Shown: piece by piece, positions 7,562 through 18,749 of the stretch
How positions within the stretch are numbered: position 1 is the first letter of the stretch
Layout: each line of letters starts with the position of its first letter
DNA from: UBA3871 sp041797745
GTDB taxonomy: Bacteria; Bacillota; Clostridia; Peptostreptococcales; Anaerovoracaceae
Direction of reading: 5' to 3'
DNA: 19,840 nucleotides
NCBI GenBank assembly: GCA_041797745.1
Contig: JBHBZU010000005.1
Span: 1 to 19,840, forward strand
The notes under the pieces: generated by a model
What the model saw: the letters and a program-made list of their open reading frames with translations, nothing else
Told to the model about the DNA's origin: nothing
The model's database searches: none
Translations under genes and position numbers: made by a program

Positions 7562-8128
7562 TTAGACTCCGTTTTTCTGTCGGTTTAAATACGCACGTCT
7601 TCCCTGCTCATATAAATTATTGCCTTCACTGTCAATCACCACAGTTACCGGCAAATCTTCCACTTCCAATCGTCTGACAGCCTCCGCTCCCAAGTCTTCA
7701 TAGCAAACCGTTTCCGCTTTCTTTATGCATTTTGAAAGTAATGCCCCTGCTCCGCCTATGGCTCCGAAATACACCGCACCGTATGTTGACATTGCCTTTA
7801 TCACTTCCTCACTTCGTCTGCCCTTTCCTATCATAGCTGTCTGTCCCATAGCAATAAGTGTGGGGGCATAAGCATCCATTCTGTAGCTTGTTGTAGGTCC
7901 CGCAGAACCGATTACCTGTCCTTCCTTTGCGGGAGTCGGTCCCACATAGTATATTGCGGCATTTTCTATATCTATAGGCAGTTCTTTCCCCGATTTTGCC
8001 AAATCTGTCAATCTTTTGTGAGCCGCATCCCTTGCCGTATAAATAACTCCTGACAGCAGAAGATTGTCACCACATCTGAATTCCCTTGCCATTTTTCTCG
8101 TAATCGGCAATCTAACTCGTTTTTCCAC
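7562..8128 (-). CDS. Class I fumarase-type hydro-lyase beta subunit, candidate mesaconase
   Basis: 188 residues, matching the C-terminal (beta) half of class I fumarases and tartrate dehydratases. Motifs: GVIYTARDAAHKR (27-39), YYVGPTPA, SAGPTTSYRMD (75-85, the substrate-binding region) and GKGRR (101-105). It works with the alpha subunit, encoded 17 bp upstream, in hydrating an unsaturated dicarboxylate. Class I fumarases are known to hydrate mesaconate to (S)-citramalate as well as fumarate to malate, and the clostridial mesaconase is a two-subunit iron-sulfur enzyme. The closeness to glmS-glmL-glmE-mal therefore favours mesaconase, but sequence reading alone cannot separate it from fumarase or tartrate dehydratase. 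The ATG has AGGAGG upstream. Confidence 0.9.
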   Translation of the reverse strand: MEKRVRLPITRKMAREFRCGDNLLLSGVIYTARDAAHKRLTDLAKSGKELPIDIENAAIYYVGPTPAKEGQVIGSAGPTTSYRMDAYAPTLIAMGQTAMIGKGRRSEEVIKAMSTYGAVYFGAIGGAGALLSKCIKKAETVCYEDLGAEAVRRLEVEDLPVTVVIDSEGNNLYEQGRRAYLNRQKNGV

Positions 8129-8145
8129 CTTCGACCTCCTGTTAC

Positions 8146-8985
8146 CTATAAAGTTGCCGTTTTATGTCTTGTGGCATGACAGTTGATATTTACCGCACAG
8201 GGCAATCCTGCTATATGCGTCGGCATTACCTCTATGTTTAATCCCAGTGCCGTCGTTCTCCCTCCGAAGCCTTGCGGTCCTATGCCTTTTTCGTTTATTT
8301 TAGCCAGCATTTCTTTTTCAAGTTCTCCGTAAAAAGGATTCTCATTGTGTTTGTCAAGAGGTCTCAATAATGCTTTCTTTGCCAACAATGCCGCTTTATC
8401 AAAGGTCCCCCCAATGCCTACACCCACCACTATCGGCGGGCACGGATTCGGTCCCGCATCTTCAACAACCTTAAGGATAAATTCTTTCACACCTTCAAGG
8501 CCGTCAGAGGGCTTCAGCATCTTGATTTGGCTCATATTCTCACTTCCGAAGCCTTTAGGTGCAACGGTAATGGATATTTTGTCGCCATCTGTAAATTCCA
8601 TATATAGCATGGCAGGAGTATTATCTCCCGTGTTAACTCTCTCCAAGGGGTCGCCCACCACAGATTTTCTCAAACAGCCTTCTGTATATCCTCTTCTGAC
8701 ACCTTCATTTATTGCTTCTTCAAGGTTTCCCTCTATGAAAACTTCTCTGCCGATTTCCAAAAAAACGCACGCCATGCCGGTATCCTGGCAAATCGGTACA
8801 TTTTGTTCGTCTGCGATCTGATAGTTTTCCTTAATTTTATCCAAAATGGTTTTTGCCATATCCCAATCTTCATTTTTTTTGCAATTGCTTATGGCATCTT
8901 TCACATCTTGCGGCAAATGACAGGATGCCTCTATACACAGTTCTTTAACCGTATCTGTCAGAGCTTCCGCTTTTATGATTCTCAT
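8146..8985 (-). CDS. Class I fumarase-type hydro-lyase alpha subunit (4Fe-4S), candidate mesaconase
   Basis: 279 residues, typical for the separate alpha subunit of two-subunit class I fumarase, L-tartrate dehydratase and mesaconase. Three conserved cysteines that should bind the catalytic 4Fe-4S cluster are present: Cys66 (VPICQDTG), Cys182 (GPNPCPP) and Cys269 (NINCHATRH). Other family blocks are RKSVVGDPL (106-114), PKGFGSEN (143-150) and GIGPQGFGGRTTAL (234-247). The [4Fe-4S] hydro-lyase type implies oxygen sensitivity and fits an anaerobe. The start ATG has AAGGAGG upstream and lies 14 bp after the saccharopine-dehydrogenase-like gene, so the genes are one operon. In this setting the expected substrate is mesaconate from methylaspartate ammonia-lyase; fumarate is the alternative. 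Confidence 0.92.
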   Translation of the reverse strand: MRIIKAEALTDTVKELCIEASCHLPQDVKDAISNCKKNEDWDMAKTILDKIKENYQIADEQNVPICQDTGMACVFLEIGREVFIEGNLEEAINEGVRRGYTEGCLRKSVVGDPLERVNTGDNTPAMLYMEFTDGDKISITVAPKGFGSENMSQIKMLKPSDGLEGVKEFILKVVEDAGPNPCPPIVVGVGIGGTFDKAALLAKKALLRPLDKHNENPFYGELEKEMLAKINEKGIGPQGFGGRTTALGLNIEVMPTHIAGLPCAVNINCHATRHKTATL

Positions 8986-8999
8986 AGCTGCCTCCTTTG

Positions 9000-10133
9000 T
9001 TAAAAACTTGTATTCCCTTTAAAAAGCGGCAGTATTTTTTCTTCAAATTCTTCTTTTTTCATAAAATGGTCTATTTCTTCCACTTTAAACCCTAACTTGT
9101 CCAGAATTTCCTGAACCTCTTTCTTATATACGTATGCAGCCTTTGAAAGTGTCCAGCTTGTATCCTCGGGAACCATCTGTGCCATGCACATGCCGATATA
9201 TACTCCACAGGCAGTCTGCCAGCAAGTAGCATTATGCCCGTACTTTTTAAAGCTCTCCGCATGGTCTACGGTGTTTACCACGTATCTTATATTGTCACTT
9301 CCGTCATAAAAGATAATGCCTACACTTTCCGTTCCCCCAATATCGTGCAATACAGGTATATTGTTTACATAATCAAGTTTACTGTAATCTTTATAGTTAT
9401 CTTTAGCAAAATTTTGCAGTTTTGTAGGAGCATGGAAAATAAAGGCACTGCCCTCACAATAAGGATTGTCTTTCGTCATATTCAGCACCTCTTCGTGAGG
9501 AACGATGCAATATACATGAGTTTCGCCATTCCCTGTAAGCTCTATGTCATAGCGTTCCTCTTTTGTAAGTCTCATGTACGGCTCTTTCTTCGTTGATACA
9601 TACGCATCCGTTAATGCAGCCTCCACGAAATATGTATACGGACTCCAAGTAGCAAACACTTCATTTGAATTTAAAACATTTTCATCCACCACAGGCTTAT
9701 CAGTTTCAAACTGGCAAGCTATGTGCGGTCTGTCAGGTCCGTATACAGCCGTTAGGAACTCCGCAATGCCGGGATTCATGCCGAATCCCAAGAAATGCTT
9801 TGAGCCCTTTTTATCTTTCTGAGCCTCAATAAAAAGCTCATGCCATGTATCCTCACAGTTTTCAGGATATTCATAGCCTGCATCTATGTAGGTCAGTCCG
9901 TATTTATCGCAAAGAGCCTTGAAAGGTGCCACATCTACATATGTCAAATTTACGATTACATCAAAATCCTGATGTCTTTCCTCTATTACCTCCTGACCTG
10001 TTTTTCCTCCGTCTTTTATGTCACAAATCTCGATATTCCACTTTTCTCCCATCGACTCAATGATTGATATAAGGGTTTTCGCTATATTTCCATAGCCCAC
10101 AACAAGATATCGTGTGTCAAAGTTAAGCTGCAT
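9000..10133 (-). CDS. Saccharopine dehydrogenase-like / homospermidine synthase-like oxidoreductase
   Basis: 377 residues. A dinucleotide fold is evident at the N-terminus: YLVVGYGNIAKTLI (9-22) contains Gly13-x-Gly15-x-x-Ala18, and Asp38 at the end of the second strand (IEICDIKDGG) suggests NAD(H) rather than NADP(H). VNLTYVDVAPFKALCDKYGLTYIDAGYE resembles the saccharopine dehydrogenase/homospermidine synthase superfamily, where this loop follows the nucleotide-binding part. The product should be a soluble NAD-dependent enzyme acting on an amino acid, imine or opine-like compound. I cannot name the substrate. It lies 32 bp after the coiled-coil gene and 14 bp before fumarase alpha, so it shares their mRNA; GGAGG is 6 nt before the ATG. 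None of the known methylaspartate pathway steps needs such an enzyme. Confidence 0.75.
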   Translation of the reverse strand: MQLNFDTRYLVVGYGNIAKTLISIIESMGEKWNIEICDIKDGGKTGQEVIEERHQDFDVIVNLTYVDVAPFKALCDKYGLTYIDAGYEYPENCEDTWHELFIEAQKDKKGSKHFLGFGMNPGIAEFLTAVYGPDRPHIACQFETDKPVVDENVLNSNEVFATWSPYTYFVEAALTDAYVSTKKEPYMRLTKEERYDIELTGNGETHVYCIVPHEEVLNMTKDNPYCEGSAFIFHAPTKLQNFAKDNYKDYSKLDYVNNIPVLHDIGGTESVGIIFYDGSDNIRYVVNTVDHAESFKKYGHNATCWQTACGVYIGMCMAQMVPEDTSWTLSKAAYVYKKEVQEILDKLGFKVEEIDHFMKKEEFEEKILPLFKGNTSF

Positions 10134-10165
10134 TTATGTCCTCCTATAATGCCTGTCCTTTTTTG

Positions 10166-11197
10166 TTACGCTTTTGCACTCAATTTATTTCCATACTTAA
10201 AACCGAATTCAACAAAATCATCAAAGCTTTTTATGTTATTCATATCCGCAAATTCCTGCTTTTTCTTTGCATTTCTTCTATACATATGGTGTGCCGCTTC
10301 GATTTTTGAAGCAGCCCCTTCAAAATATGCCTGTGCCTTTTTCGTCTTTACATCAGTTGCCTCTTTCGTTTTTTCTGTTTCCGGCTTTTCCGTCTGTTGG
10401 ATTCCGGTCATCGCTTCTTTCGTGTCTTCCGTTTTATCAGAATAATTTTCTTCTTGTTTTTGATTCTTTTGCCGATTTATCTCAAATTCCGCTCTTTTAT
10501 CATTTTCCGCAGCTTCTTTTTGTTCGTCAAGGGTTGTGTCTATTTCTTTTTCTGATGTTTCTTCCGCATTCTGCCTGTTTTCGCCGGTGCGTTCCGCTTT
10601 TTCCGCTTCCGCTTCTTCGTGCCTCTCTTCATTCACTTCCGCCTCTGTAGGCATTTCGCTGTATGCTCCCGACCGGATAAATTCCTCTTCCACCTTTAAT
10701 TCCACTTGAACTTTTCTATGCTCTTCCAAAACATATTCCAGCTTTTTGCCCTCAGGAATATTGGGATTATTTATAATGCTCTTAACCGTGGACAAATGAT
10801 GTCCCATTTTCTGCTGCTTTAATCTTTGCACGTCTTCTTTAGTTTTGCATCTTTTCAGAGCTTCGGCGTAAGCTTTTTCCTCTTGTTCTGATTTTTGCAC
10901 AGCTTTATATTTATCAGGTGCATTTTTCTTTAAATACTCTTTTTCTTCGTATGTCAAATCGGCTCCGCTCTTTATCTTTGCCTCTATTTTTGCCATTTTA
11001 TGGTCTTTTTTCTCAGCCATTTCCTTCATAAGAGGCAACATTTCTTCTCTTTCTTTTTCATGCTCGGCTTTAAAATCTTTTCTTAAGATACTTTGCTTTT
11101 CCGTTAAATCCCCTGTTTTTTGTTTCTTTTCCCATTTTGCAGACAGACTTACATGCTTCATATGCTGACCTATCTGTCCTATTGATTTGTAATCCAT
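10166..11197 (-). CDS. Highly charged coiled-coil protein of unknown function
   Basis: 343 residues from MDYKSIGQIGQHMKHVSLSAKW. I do not recognise the family. The protein is extremely rich in Lys and Glu, has no signal peptide, membrane segment or visible catalytic motif, and should be cytoplasmic. Residues about 20-185 look like long helices with heptad character. About 190-285 is a low-complexity Glu/Lys/Thr/Asn tract, probably disordered. The C-terminus returns to a folded-looking segment (YFEGAASKIEAAHHMYRRNAKKKQEFADMNNIKSFDDFVEFGFKYGNKLSAKA). The frame is open to 11242, but the ATG at 11197 is preceded by GGGAAGG and follows the promoter at a sensible distance. It heads the operon with the saccharopine-dehydrogenase-like and hydro-lyase genes; a scaffold role is possible but unsupported. 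Confidence 0.75.
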   Translation of the reverse strand: MDYKSIGQIGQHMKHVSLSAKWEKKQKTGDLTEKQSILRKDFKAEHEKEREEMLPLMKEMAEKKDHKMAKIEAKIKSGADLTYEEKEYLKKNAPDKYKAVQKSEQEEKAYAEALKRCKTKEDVQRLKQQKMGHHLSTVKSIINNPNIPEGKKLEYVLEEHRKVQVELKVEEEFIRSGAYSEMPTEAEVNEERHEEAEAEKAERTGENRQNAEETSEKEIDTTLDEQKEAAENDKRAEFEINRQKNQKQEENYSDKTEDTKEAMTGIQQTEKPETEKTKEATDVKTKKAQAYFEGAASKIEAAHHMYRRNAKKKQEFADMNNIKSFDDFVEFGFKYGNKLSAKA

Positions 11198-11260
11198 AGC
11201 CTTCCCTCTCTTTCTCCAAATACAATGCAACATCCCTGTCACATTTTACCGTATACTGGA

Positions 11261-11288
11261 ATAATACTAACAATAAATACATCGTCAA
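11261..11288 (-). promoter_or_regulatory. Promoter of operon 1 (coiled-coil, dehydrogenase-like, hydro-lyase, GntR)
   Basis: On the minus strand TTGACG (11288-11283), a 16-bp spacer and TATTAT (11266-11261) make a plausible housekeeping promoter. The predicted start near 11254 leaves a leader of roughly 55 nt before the ATG at 11197. The -35 box is part of a palindrome described separately. Confidence 0.6.
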
Positions 11289-11300
11289 ATGACGATATAT
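11277..11300. promoter_or_regulatory. Palindromic operator candidate at operon 1 promoter
   Basis: The centre is ATCGTCAAATGACGAT (11281-11296), two perfect 7-bp arms with a 2-bp spacer; three further outer pairs follow after one mismatch, giving a 24-bp imperfect palindrome. It overlaps the -35 element. Its sequence differs from the repeat at the glmS promoter, so a different DNA-binding protein is more likely. It is too A/T-flanked and lacks the T-run needed for a terminator. Confidence 0.5.
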
Positions 11301-11378
11301 TTTAACCTGTTTGCTTTATTTTCATTTTCTGAATATAATACGAAAACGTTGATTTAAAGCTTGTTTTCCCTTTACAAT

Positions 11379-11888
11379 TTAATTTTTCAAAATTTTGTCC
11401 ACCCTGCTTACAATCAGAGTTCCCAATATCCCCAGTATTGCCCCTGCTATAAGACCTGAAAAAATCAGCACAGGAAAATAAGCAAAAATTTTCAGATTTT
11501 CTATAATCAAAGCTGCCACAATCAGTTGTCCGAAATTGTGCATTACTCCTCCTGCCATGCTGACTCCCGCCATACTGAACAGGTTCGTTCTCTTCATCAT
11601 CACCATAGTCGAGAAACTGAAAATTGCACCTGTCAGGGCATAAATCCCGCCAAAAACCCCGTTGAACAGAAGTCCTGCAACGATTATTCGTATAATGTTA
11701 ATAGACAATGCTTCTTTATTTCCAACGCTATACATGGTTACAAGAACTACCAAATTCGCAATACCCAGTTTCACACCCGGCATCCCCAACGTCACAGGAA
11801 TAATCGCTTCCACATATGAAAACAAAAGTCCCACTGCCGCCAAAAGTGCTGTGGCTGTTATCTTTTGTGTTTTAGTTTGAAATCGCAT
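11379..11888 (-). CDS. Gx transporter / Hpre_diP_synt_I family membrane protein (EetB-like)
   Basis: 169 residues, nearly all hydrophobic, with about five or six membrane segments (for example ITATALLAAVGLLFSYVEAIIP, IANLVVLVTMYSV, IFAYFPVLIFSGLIAGAILGILGTLIV). The pattern, including MPGVKLGIANLVVL and GGVMHNFGQL, fits the family annotated as heptaprenyl diphosphate synthase component I or Gx transporter; both names are doubtful functionally. In Firmicutes it pairs with a NusG_II protein as EetA/EetB, membrane parts of flavin-based extracellular electron transfer loci. The correct start is the ATG at 11888 with AAGGAGG nine nt upstream, not the GTG at 11909, which overlaps that ribosome binding site. 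It overlaps the preceding gene by 17 bp. No clear terminator follows. Confidence 0.85.
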   Translation of the reverse strand: MRFQTKTQKITATALLAAVGLLFSYVEAIIPVTLGMPGVKLGIANLVVLVTMYSVGNKEALSINIIRIIVAGLLFNGVFGGIYALTGAIFSFSTMVMMKRTNLFSMAGVSMAGGVMHNFGQLIVAALIIENLKIFAYFPVLIFSGLIAGAILGILGTLIVSRVDKILKN

Positions 11889-12246
11889 CAAAGTCTGCCT
11901 CCTTTTCACCTTGAATTTGAACCATTACATGGTTCGGAAGGCAAGTTATGACTTGAGATGTATTCCGAATCGCTCCCGAATGCACACAAACTTGATTTTG
12001 GCAATCTGAAAAAGACATTGAAACTGTTCCGTCTTTTATGGTAATCTCATTGTGATGGTTATTTTGAATGATTTTCACCGTTTGATCTTTGCTCAAATCA
12101 TATGTTCCGTATTCTTGACCGTCAACGGTTACCACTGCTTTCGTTCCCTGATTTCCGAACATAAGCCCGTAGCCTGTCGCTAAAGTACCTAATAAAATAA
12201 GTATTATAGCCAAAACAATATCCGCTTTTTTAAATATATTAAACAT
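11872..12246 (-). CDS. NusG domain II-containing membrane-anchored protein (EetA-like)
   Basis: 124 residues. One membrane segment (about 8-30, ADIVLAIILILLGTLATGYGLMF) anchors an extracytoplasmic domain of the NusG_II type. Conserved features are the VDGQEYGTYDLSKD strand region, CQNQVCVHSGAI with Cys82 and Cys87, and CLPNHVMVQI with Cys102. Despite the domain name it is not a transcription factor. Such proteins accompany the Gx/Hpre_diP_synt_I protein and ApbE in flavin-transfer and electron-transfer loci; the three cysteines invite a redox or ligand role, which is inference. AGGAGG lies upstream of the ATG. The gene is transcribed divergently from apbE, with 18 bp between the two start codons. 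Confidence 0.85.
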   Translation of the reverse strand: MFNIFKKADIVLAIILILLGTLATGYGLMFGNQGTKAVVTVDGQEYGTYDLSKDQTVKIIQNNHHNEITIKDGTVSMSFSDCQNQVCVHSGAIRNTSQVITCLPNHVMVQIQGEKEADFDAISN

Positions 12247-12264
12247 GGGAAAGGACTGCCTCCT

Positions 12265-13299
12265 ATGAAAAAAATATTACTTATATTACTTTCCGTCTCT
12301 TTAATTATATCACAAACAAGCTGCAATGAGAAAGAATCATTGCCGATAACCGATACTGTTTATGACTTGCTCGACACGACCTGCACCATTTCAATTTACG
12401 ATATGGATGAAACGGATGCCTCCGACATAATCTCGGGAGCTTTTAATTTGTGCAGAGAATACGAGCTTATGTTTAGCAAATCAGTTGAATTCAGCGATAT
12501 ATACAGGGTGAATCACAGCGGTACCGTGCCTATCGACATATCAAAAGATACGGGAGCATTGATTCAGCTCAGCCAACATTATTTTTTGCTGTCCGGAGGC
12601 AAATTCGATATAACTGTCGGCAAGCTTACAGATTTGTGGGATTTTAAATCCGGTAATGCCATTGTTCCCGATTCTAAAAAGATTGATTACGCACTTTCAA
12701 CGGTCGGCATGGGAAATATTACCATCACTCCGAATTCTGATATCGAAAGTGACGGATTTATTTTGACAAAATCAAATTCACGAACCGCTCTTGATGTCGG
12801 CGGAATTGCAAAGGGATACATCGCAGACCGTGTTGCAGAATATATCGAAGCCCGGGGTTCACACCGTGCAATTATAAACCTTGGCGGAAATATTGTGGCA
12901 ATCGGAAGTAAATCAGATTCCGACAAATGGAGCATAGGCATTGAAAAACCTTTTTCAGATAGACGTGATATTATCGGTTCAGTAAAAGTTGAAGATAAAA
13001 CAGTTGTAACCTCCGGCATATATGAAAGAATGTTTATGCTTGACGGCAAATTGTATCACCACATACTTGATGTAGATACAGGTTTCCCTGTCGAATCCGA
13101 TGTGGAACTGGTTACACTTGTGGCAGATAAGGGACATTCCGCTGACTGCGATGCACTCAGCACCATTTGTCTGCTGCTTGATACAGAAAAAGCTATGGAG
13201 ATAATAAATGCACAAGAAGGAATCGAAGCCCTATTTTTGAGTAAATCCGGCAAATTGAGCCTCTCTGACGGAATGGCTGAAATGTTCAGTGAAGTGTAA
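12265..13299 (+). CDS. apbE: ApbE, FAD:protein FMN transferase (lipoprotein)
   Basis: 344 residues, the usual length. It covalently attaches FMN from FAD to Thr or Ser of extracytoplasmic target proteins, using Mg2+. An N-terminal lipoprotein signal (MKKILLILLSVSLIISQTSC) places Cys20 as the lipidated residue, though Gln at -3 is not the preferred Leu. Family blocks: FDITVGKLTDLW (114-125), LDVGGIAKGY (176-185), INLGGNI (204-210), VTSGIYER (248-255), YHHILDVDTG (264-273) and SADCDALST (292-300, with metal-binding Asp and Thr). It is the only rightward protein gene. GGGAAAGGA upstream serves as ribosome binding site within the 18-bp gap to the EetA-like gene; no convincing promoter was found. 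No FMN-accepting target protein is in the window. Confidence 0.95.
   Translation: MKKILLILLSVSLIISQTSCNEKESLPITDTVYDLLDTTCTISIYDMDETDASDIISGAFNLCREYELMFSKSVEFSDIYRVNHSGTVPIDISKDTGALIQLSQHYFLLSGGKFDITVGKLTDLWDFKSGNAIVPDSKKIDYALSTVGMGNITITPNSDIESDGFILTKSNSRTALDVGGIAKGYIADRVAEYIEARGSHRAIINLGGNIVAIGSKSDSDKWSIGIEKPFSDRRDIIGSVKVEDKTVVTSGIYERMFMLDGKLYHHILDVDTGFPVESDVELVTLVADKGHSADCDALSTICLLLDTEKAMEIINAQEGIEALFLSKSGKLSLSDGMAEMFSEV
12304..12332 (-). promoter_or_regulatory. Promoter for the EetA/EetB-like genes inside apbE
   Basis: On the minus strand TTCTCA (12332-12327), a 17-bp spacer and a perfect TATAAT (12309-12304), which carries a TGn extension. The predicted start is near 12297, about 50 nt before the ATG at 12246. 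It lies within the coding sequence for the signal peptide region of apbE, as the tight divergent arrangement requires. Confidence 0.55.
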
Positions 13300-13355
13300 A
13301 ATTTTACACCGGTAATACAGATTGTTTCTGCATATATTTTACATATTTTACATAT

Positions 13356-13390
13356 AAAAAGCACATCACATAATGTGATGTGCTTTCTTT
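13356..13390. terminator. Bidirectional terminator between apbE and the rRNA operon
   Basis: A perfect 13-bp stem, AAAGCACATCACA (13358-13370) with its complement (13374-13386) and a TAA loop. On the plus strand it is followed by T-rich sequence and would end apbE; on the minus strand it is followed by TTTTTATA and would end the rRNA transcript six nt after the 5S gene. The two transcription units converge here. Confidence 0.9.
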
Positions 13391-13392
13391 CC

Positions 13393-13509
13393 AACCGGCA
13401 ACGACCTACTTTCCCAAGCAGCTGCCCGCTCAGTATCATCGGCGCTATGGAGCTTAACTTCTGTGTTCGGGATGGGTACAGGTGGGTCCTCCATGCTATT
13501 GTTACCGGA
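13393..13509 (-). rRNA. 5S ribosomal RNA
   Basis: About 117 nt, starting TCCGGTAACAATAGC and ending GTTGCCGGTT on the minus strand. The terminal helix CCGGTAAC/GTTGCCGG closes with one G-U pair, and the internal CCCATCCCGAACACAGAAGTT block is the universal 5S signature. It is last in the rRNA operon, with about 54 nt separating it from 23S. Ends are estimated to within a few bases. Confidence 0.95.
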
Positions 13510-13531
13510 TTAATTCTTTGAGCTAACACTC

Positions 13532-13543
13532 AAAACTAAATAA
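13532..13543 (-). other. 23S-5S spacer element complementary to the 16S-23S spacer
   Basis: On the minus strand TTATTTAGTTTT can form 12 pairs (one G-U) with AAAACTGAATAA in the 16S-23S spacer (16693-16704). This could close a long processing stem around pre-23S rRNA, the kind of stem cut by RNase III or Mini-III in Firmicutes. The distance of the partner from the 23S 5' end, about 240 nt, is larger than usual. Confidence 0.4.
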
Positions 13544-13563
13544 TATGCAACCTCTCCTTCTCT

Positions 13564-16456
<2,893 letters not shown>

Positions 16457-16756
16457 TTTTCGTGCTTCGAATTCCTCTCAGCACTTGCCTACCTTAGCGT
16501 TAAGATAGGTCTTTTCACTATTTGTTAGTTTCTCTTAGTGATTTTTCTGGTTTCTCGTTTAACTCTGAAATTGTATCCCACTCGCTTCTCTTTGCGCTCA
16601 GCGCGCTTGCGAAAAGACTTCGTTTGATACTCGATTCGTAATCTTCCGATTACTTCTCATTCTTTCGTTGTTATTTTTGTGTTTTACACTTCTTATTCAG
16701 TTTTCAAGGTACTCGCCGGCGCTCTCTTGCACCGCGCATTGACATTTTCATGCCTG
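16457..16756 (-). other. 16S-23S spacer between tRNA-Ala and 23S
   Basis: Three hundred bases without a gene. On the minus strand it contains ACCTTGAAAACTGAA (16710-16696), very like the element ACCTTGAAAACTAAA in the 16S leader and resembling Firmicutes boxA antitermination/processing sequences. A 9-bp hairpin (16488-16509, loop ACGC on the minus strand) stands about 30 nt before the 23S 5' end. Nothing protein-coding is visible. Confidence 0.6.
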
Positions 16757-16832
16757 TGGTGGAGAATAAGGGGCTCGAACCCTTGACCCCCTGCGTGCAA
16801 GGCAGGTGCTCTCCCAGCTGAGCTAATTCCCC
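16757..16832 (-). tRNA. tRNA-Ala (anticodon UGC)
   Basis: 76 nt including an encoded CCA. On the minus strand it starts GGGGAATTAGCTCAGCTGGG, has the anticodon stem-loop CCTGC-CTTGCAC-GCAGG (anticodon TGC) and the T-arm GGTTCGAGCCC, and ends ATTCTCC-A-CCA. The acceptor stem pairs with one G-U. It lies in the usual place for a spacer tRNA, 34 nt after 16S. No tRNA-Ile accompanies it in this operon. Confidence 0.97.
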
Positions 16833-16862
16833 ATAAACTAATAGTACAGAAAATATGAGTCT

Positions 16863-18382
<1,520 letters not shown>

Positions 18383-18522
18383 AATCTCTCTCTCAGCTTT
18401 TTCTCTCCGATTTCTCTTCAAAGTTATTCACTGGTTTGCTTTTTGTTTCGTTTCCCTTTTTCAAGGGTTTTGAAACTTGGTTTTTTTCGCTTGTAATATT
18501 TCTATTACTTTTTTATCTGCTG

Positions 18523-18537
18523 TTTAGTTTTCAAGGT
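18523..18537 (-). promoter_or_regulatory. boxA-like element in the 16S leader
   Basis: On the minus strand ACCTTGAAAACTAAA, 14 of 15 identical to an element in the 16S-23S spacer (16696-16710). Firmicutes rRNA leaders carry similar CTTTGAAAACT sequences linked to antitermination or processing. Its place between promoter and 16S fits that role. Confidence 0.5.
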
Positions 18538-18603
18538 TCTTTCTTACTTCTTCTTTATTGCTTTCTTGTTTCTTCGCTGTCTCTCTTGCAAAACAGCTTG
18601 TTT

Positions 18604-18632
18604 ATCTTACCATCTCTCCTATGTTTTGTCAA
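18604..18632 (-). promoter_or_regulatory. rRNA operon promoter, proximal
   Basis: On the minus strand TTGACA (18632-18627), a 17-bp spacer and TAAGAT (18609-18604). The predicted start, near 18597, leaves about 215 nt of leader before 16S. The perfect -35 is typical of rRNA promoters. Confidence 0.65.
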
Positions 18633-18720
18633 CTGTTTTTTTTATTCTTTTTTCTTTCTTTTCTCACAGTCTTTTTCACGGGTCTTAAGGAGCTTTTTTT
18701 CTCTCCCGACGGTGCTTATT

Positions 18721-18749
18721 AATTTATCATACTTCTTTCTTCTTGTCAA
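18721..18749 (-). promoter_or_regulatory. rRNA operon promoter, distal
   Basis: On the minus strand TTGACA (18749-18744), a 17-bp spacer and TAAATT (18726-18721), 117 bp upstream of the proximal promoter. Tandem promoters are common before rRNA operons. The rest of the interval up to the HAD gene (18750-18958) is T-rich on the plus strand; I see no gene, hairpin terminator or further strong promoter there. Confidence 0.55.

Noticed and set aside
11198..11242. Upstream start for the coiled-coil protein (15 extra residues)
   Set aside because: No ribosome binding site for it, and the extension would include the leader that carries the good site for the ATG at 11197.
11889..11909. GTG start seven codons upstream for the EetB-like protein
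   Set aside because: Those codons contain the AAGGAGG that serves the ATG at 11888; the ATG start is better placed.
13331..13356. Short tandem repeat of about 9 bp (TTTTACATA) after apbE
   Set aside because: Two copies in AT-rich spacer sequence; no sign of a functional repeat array.
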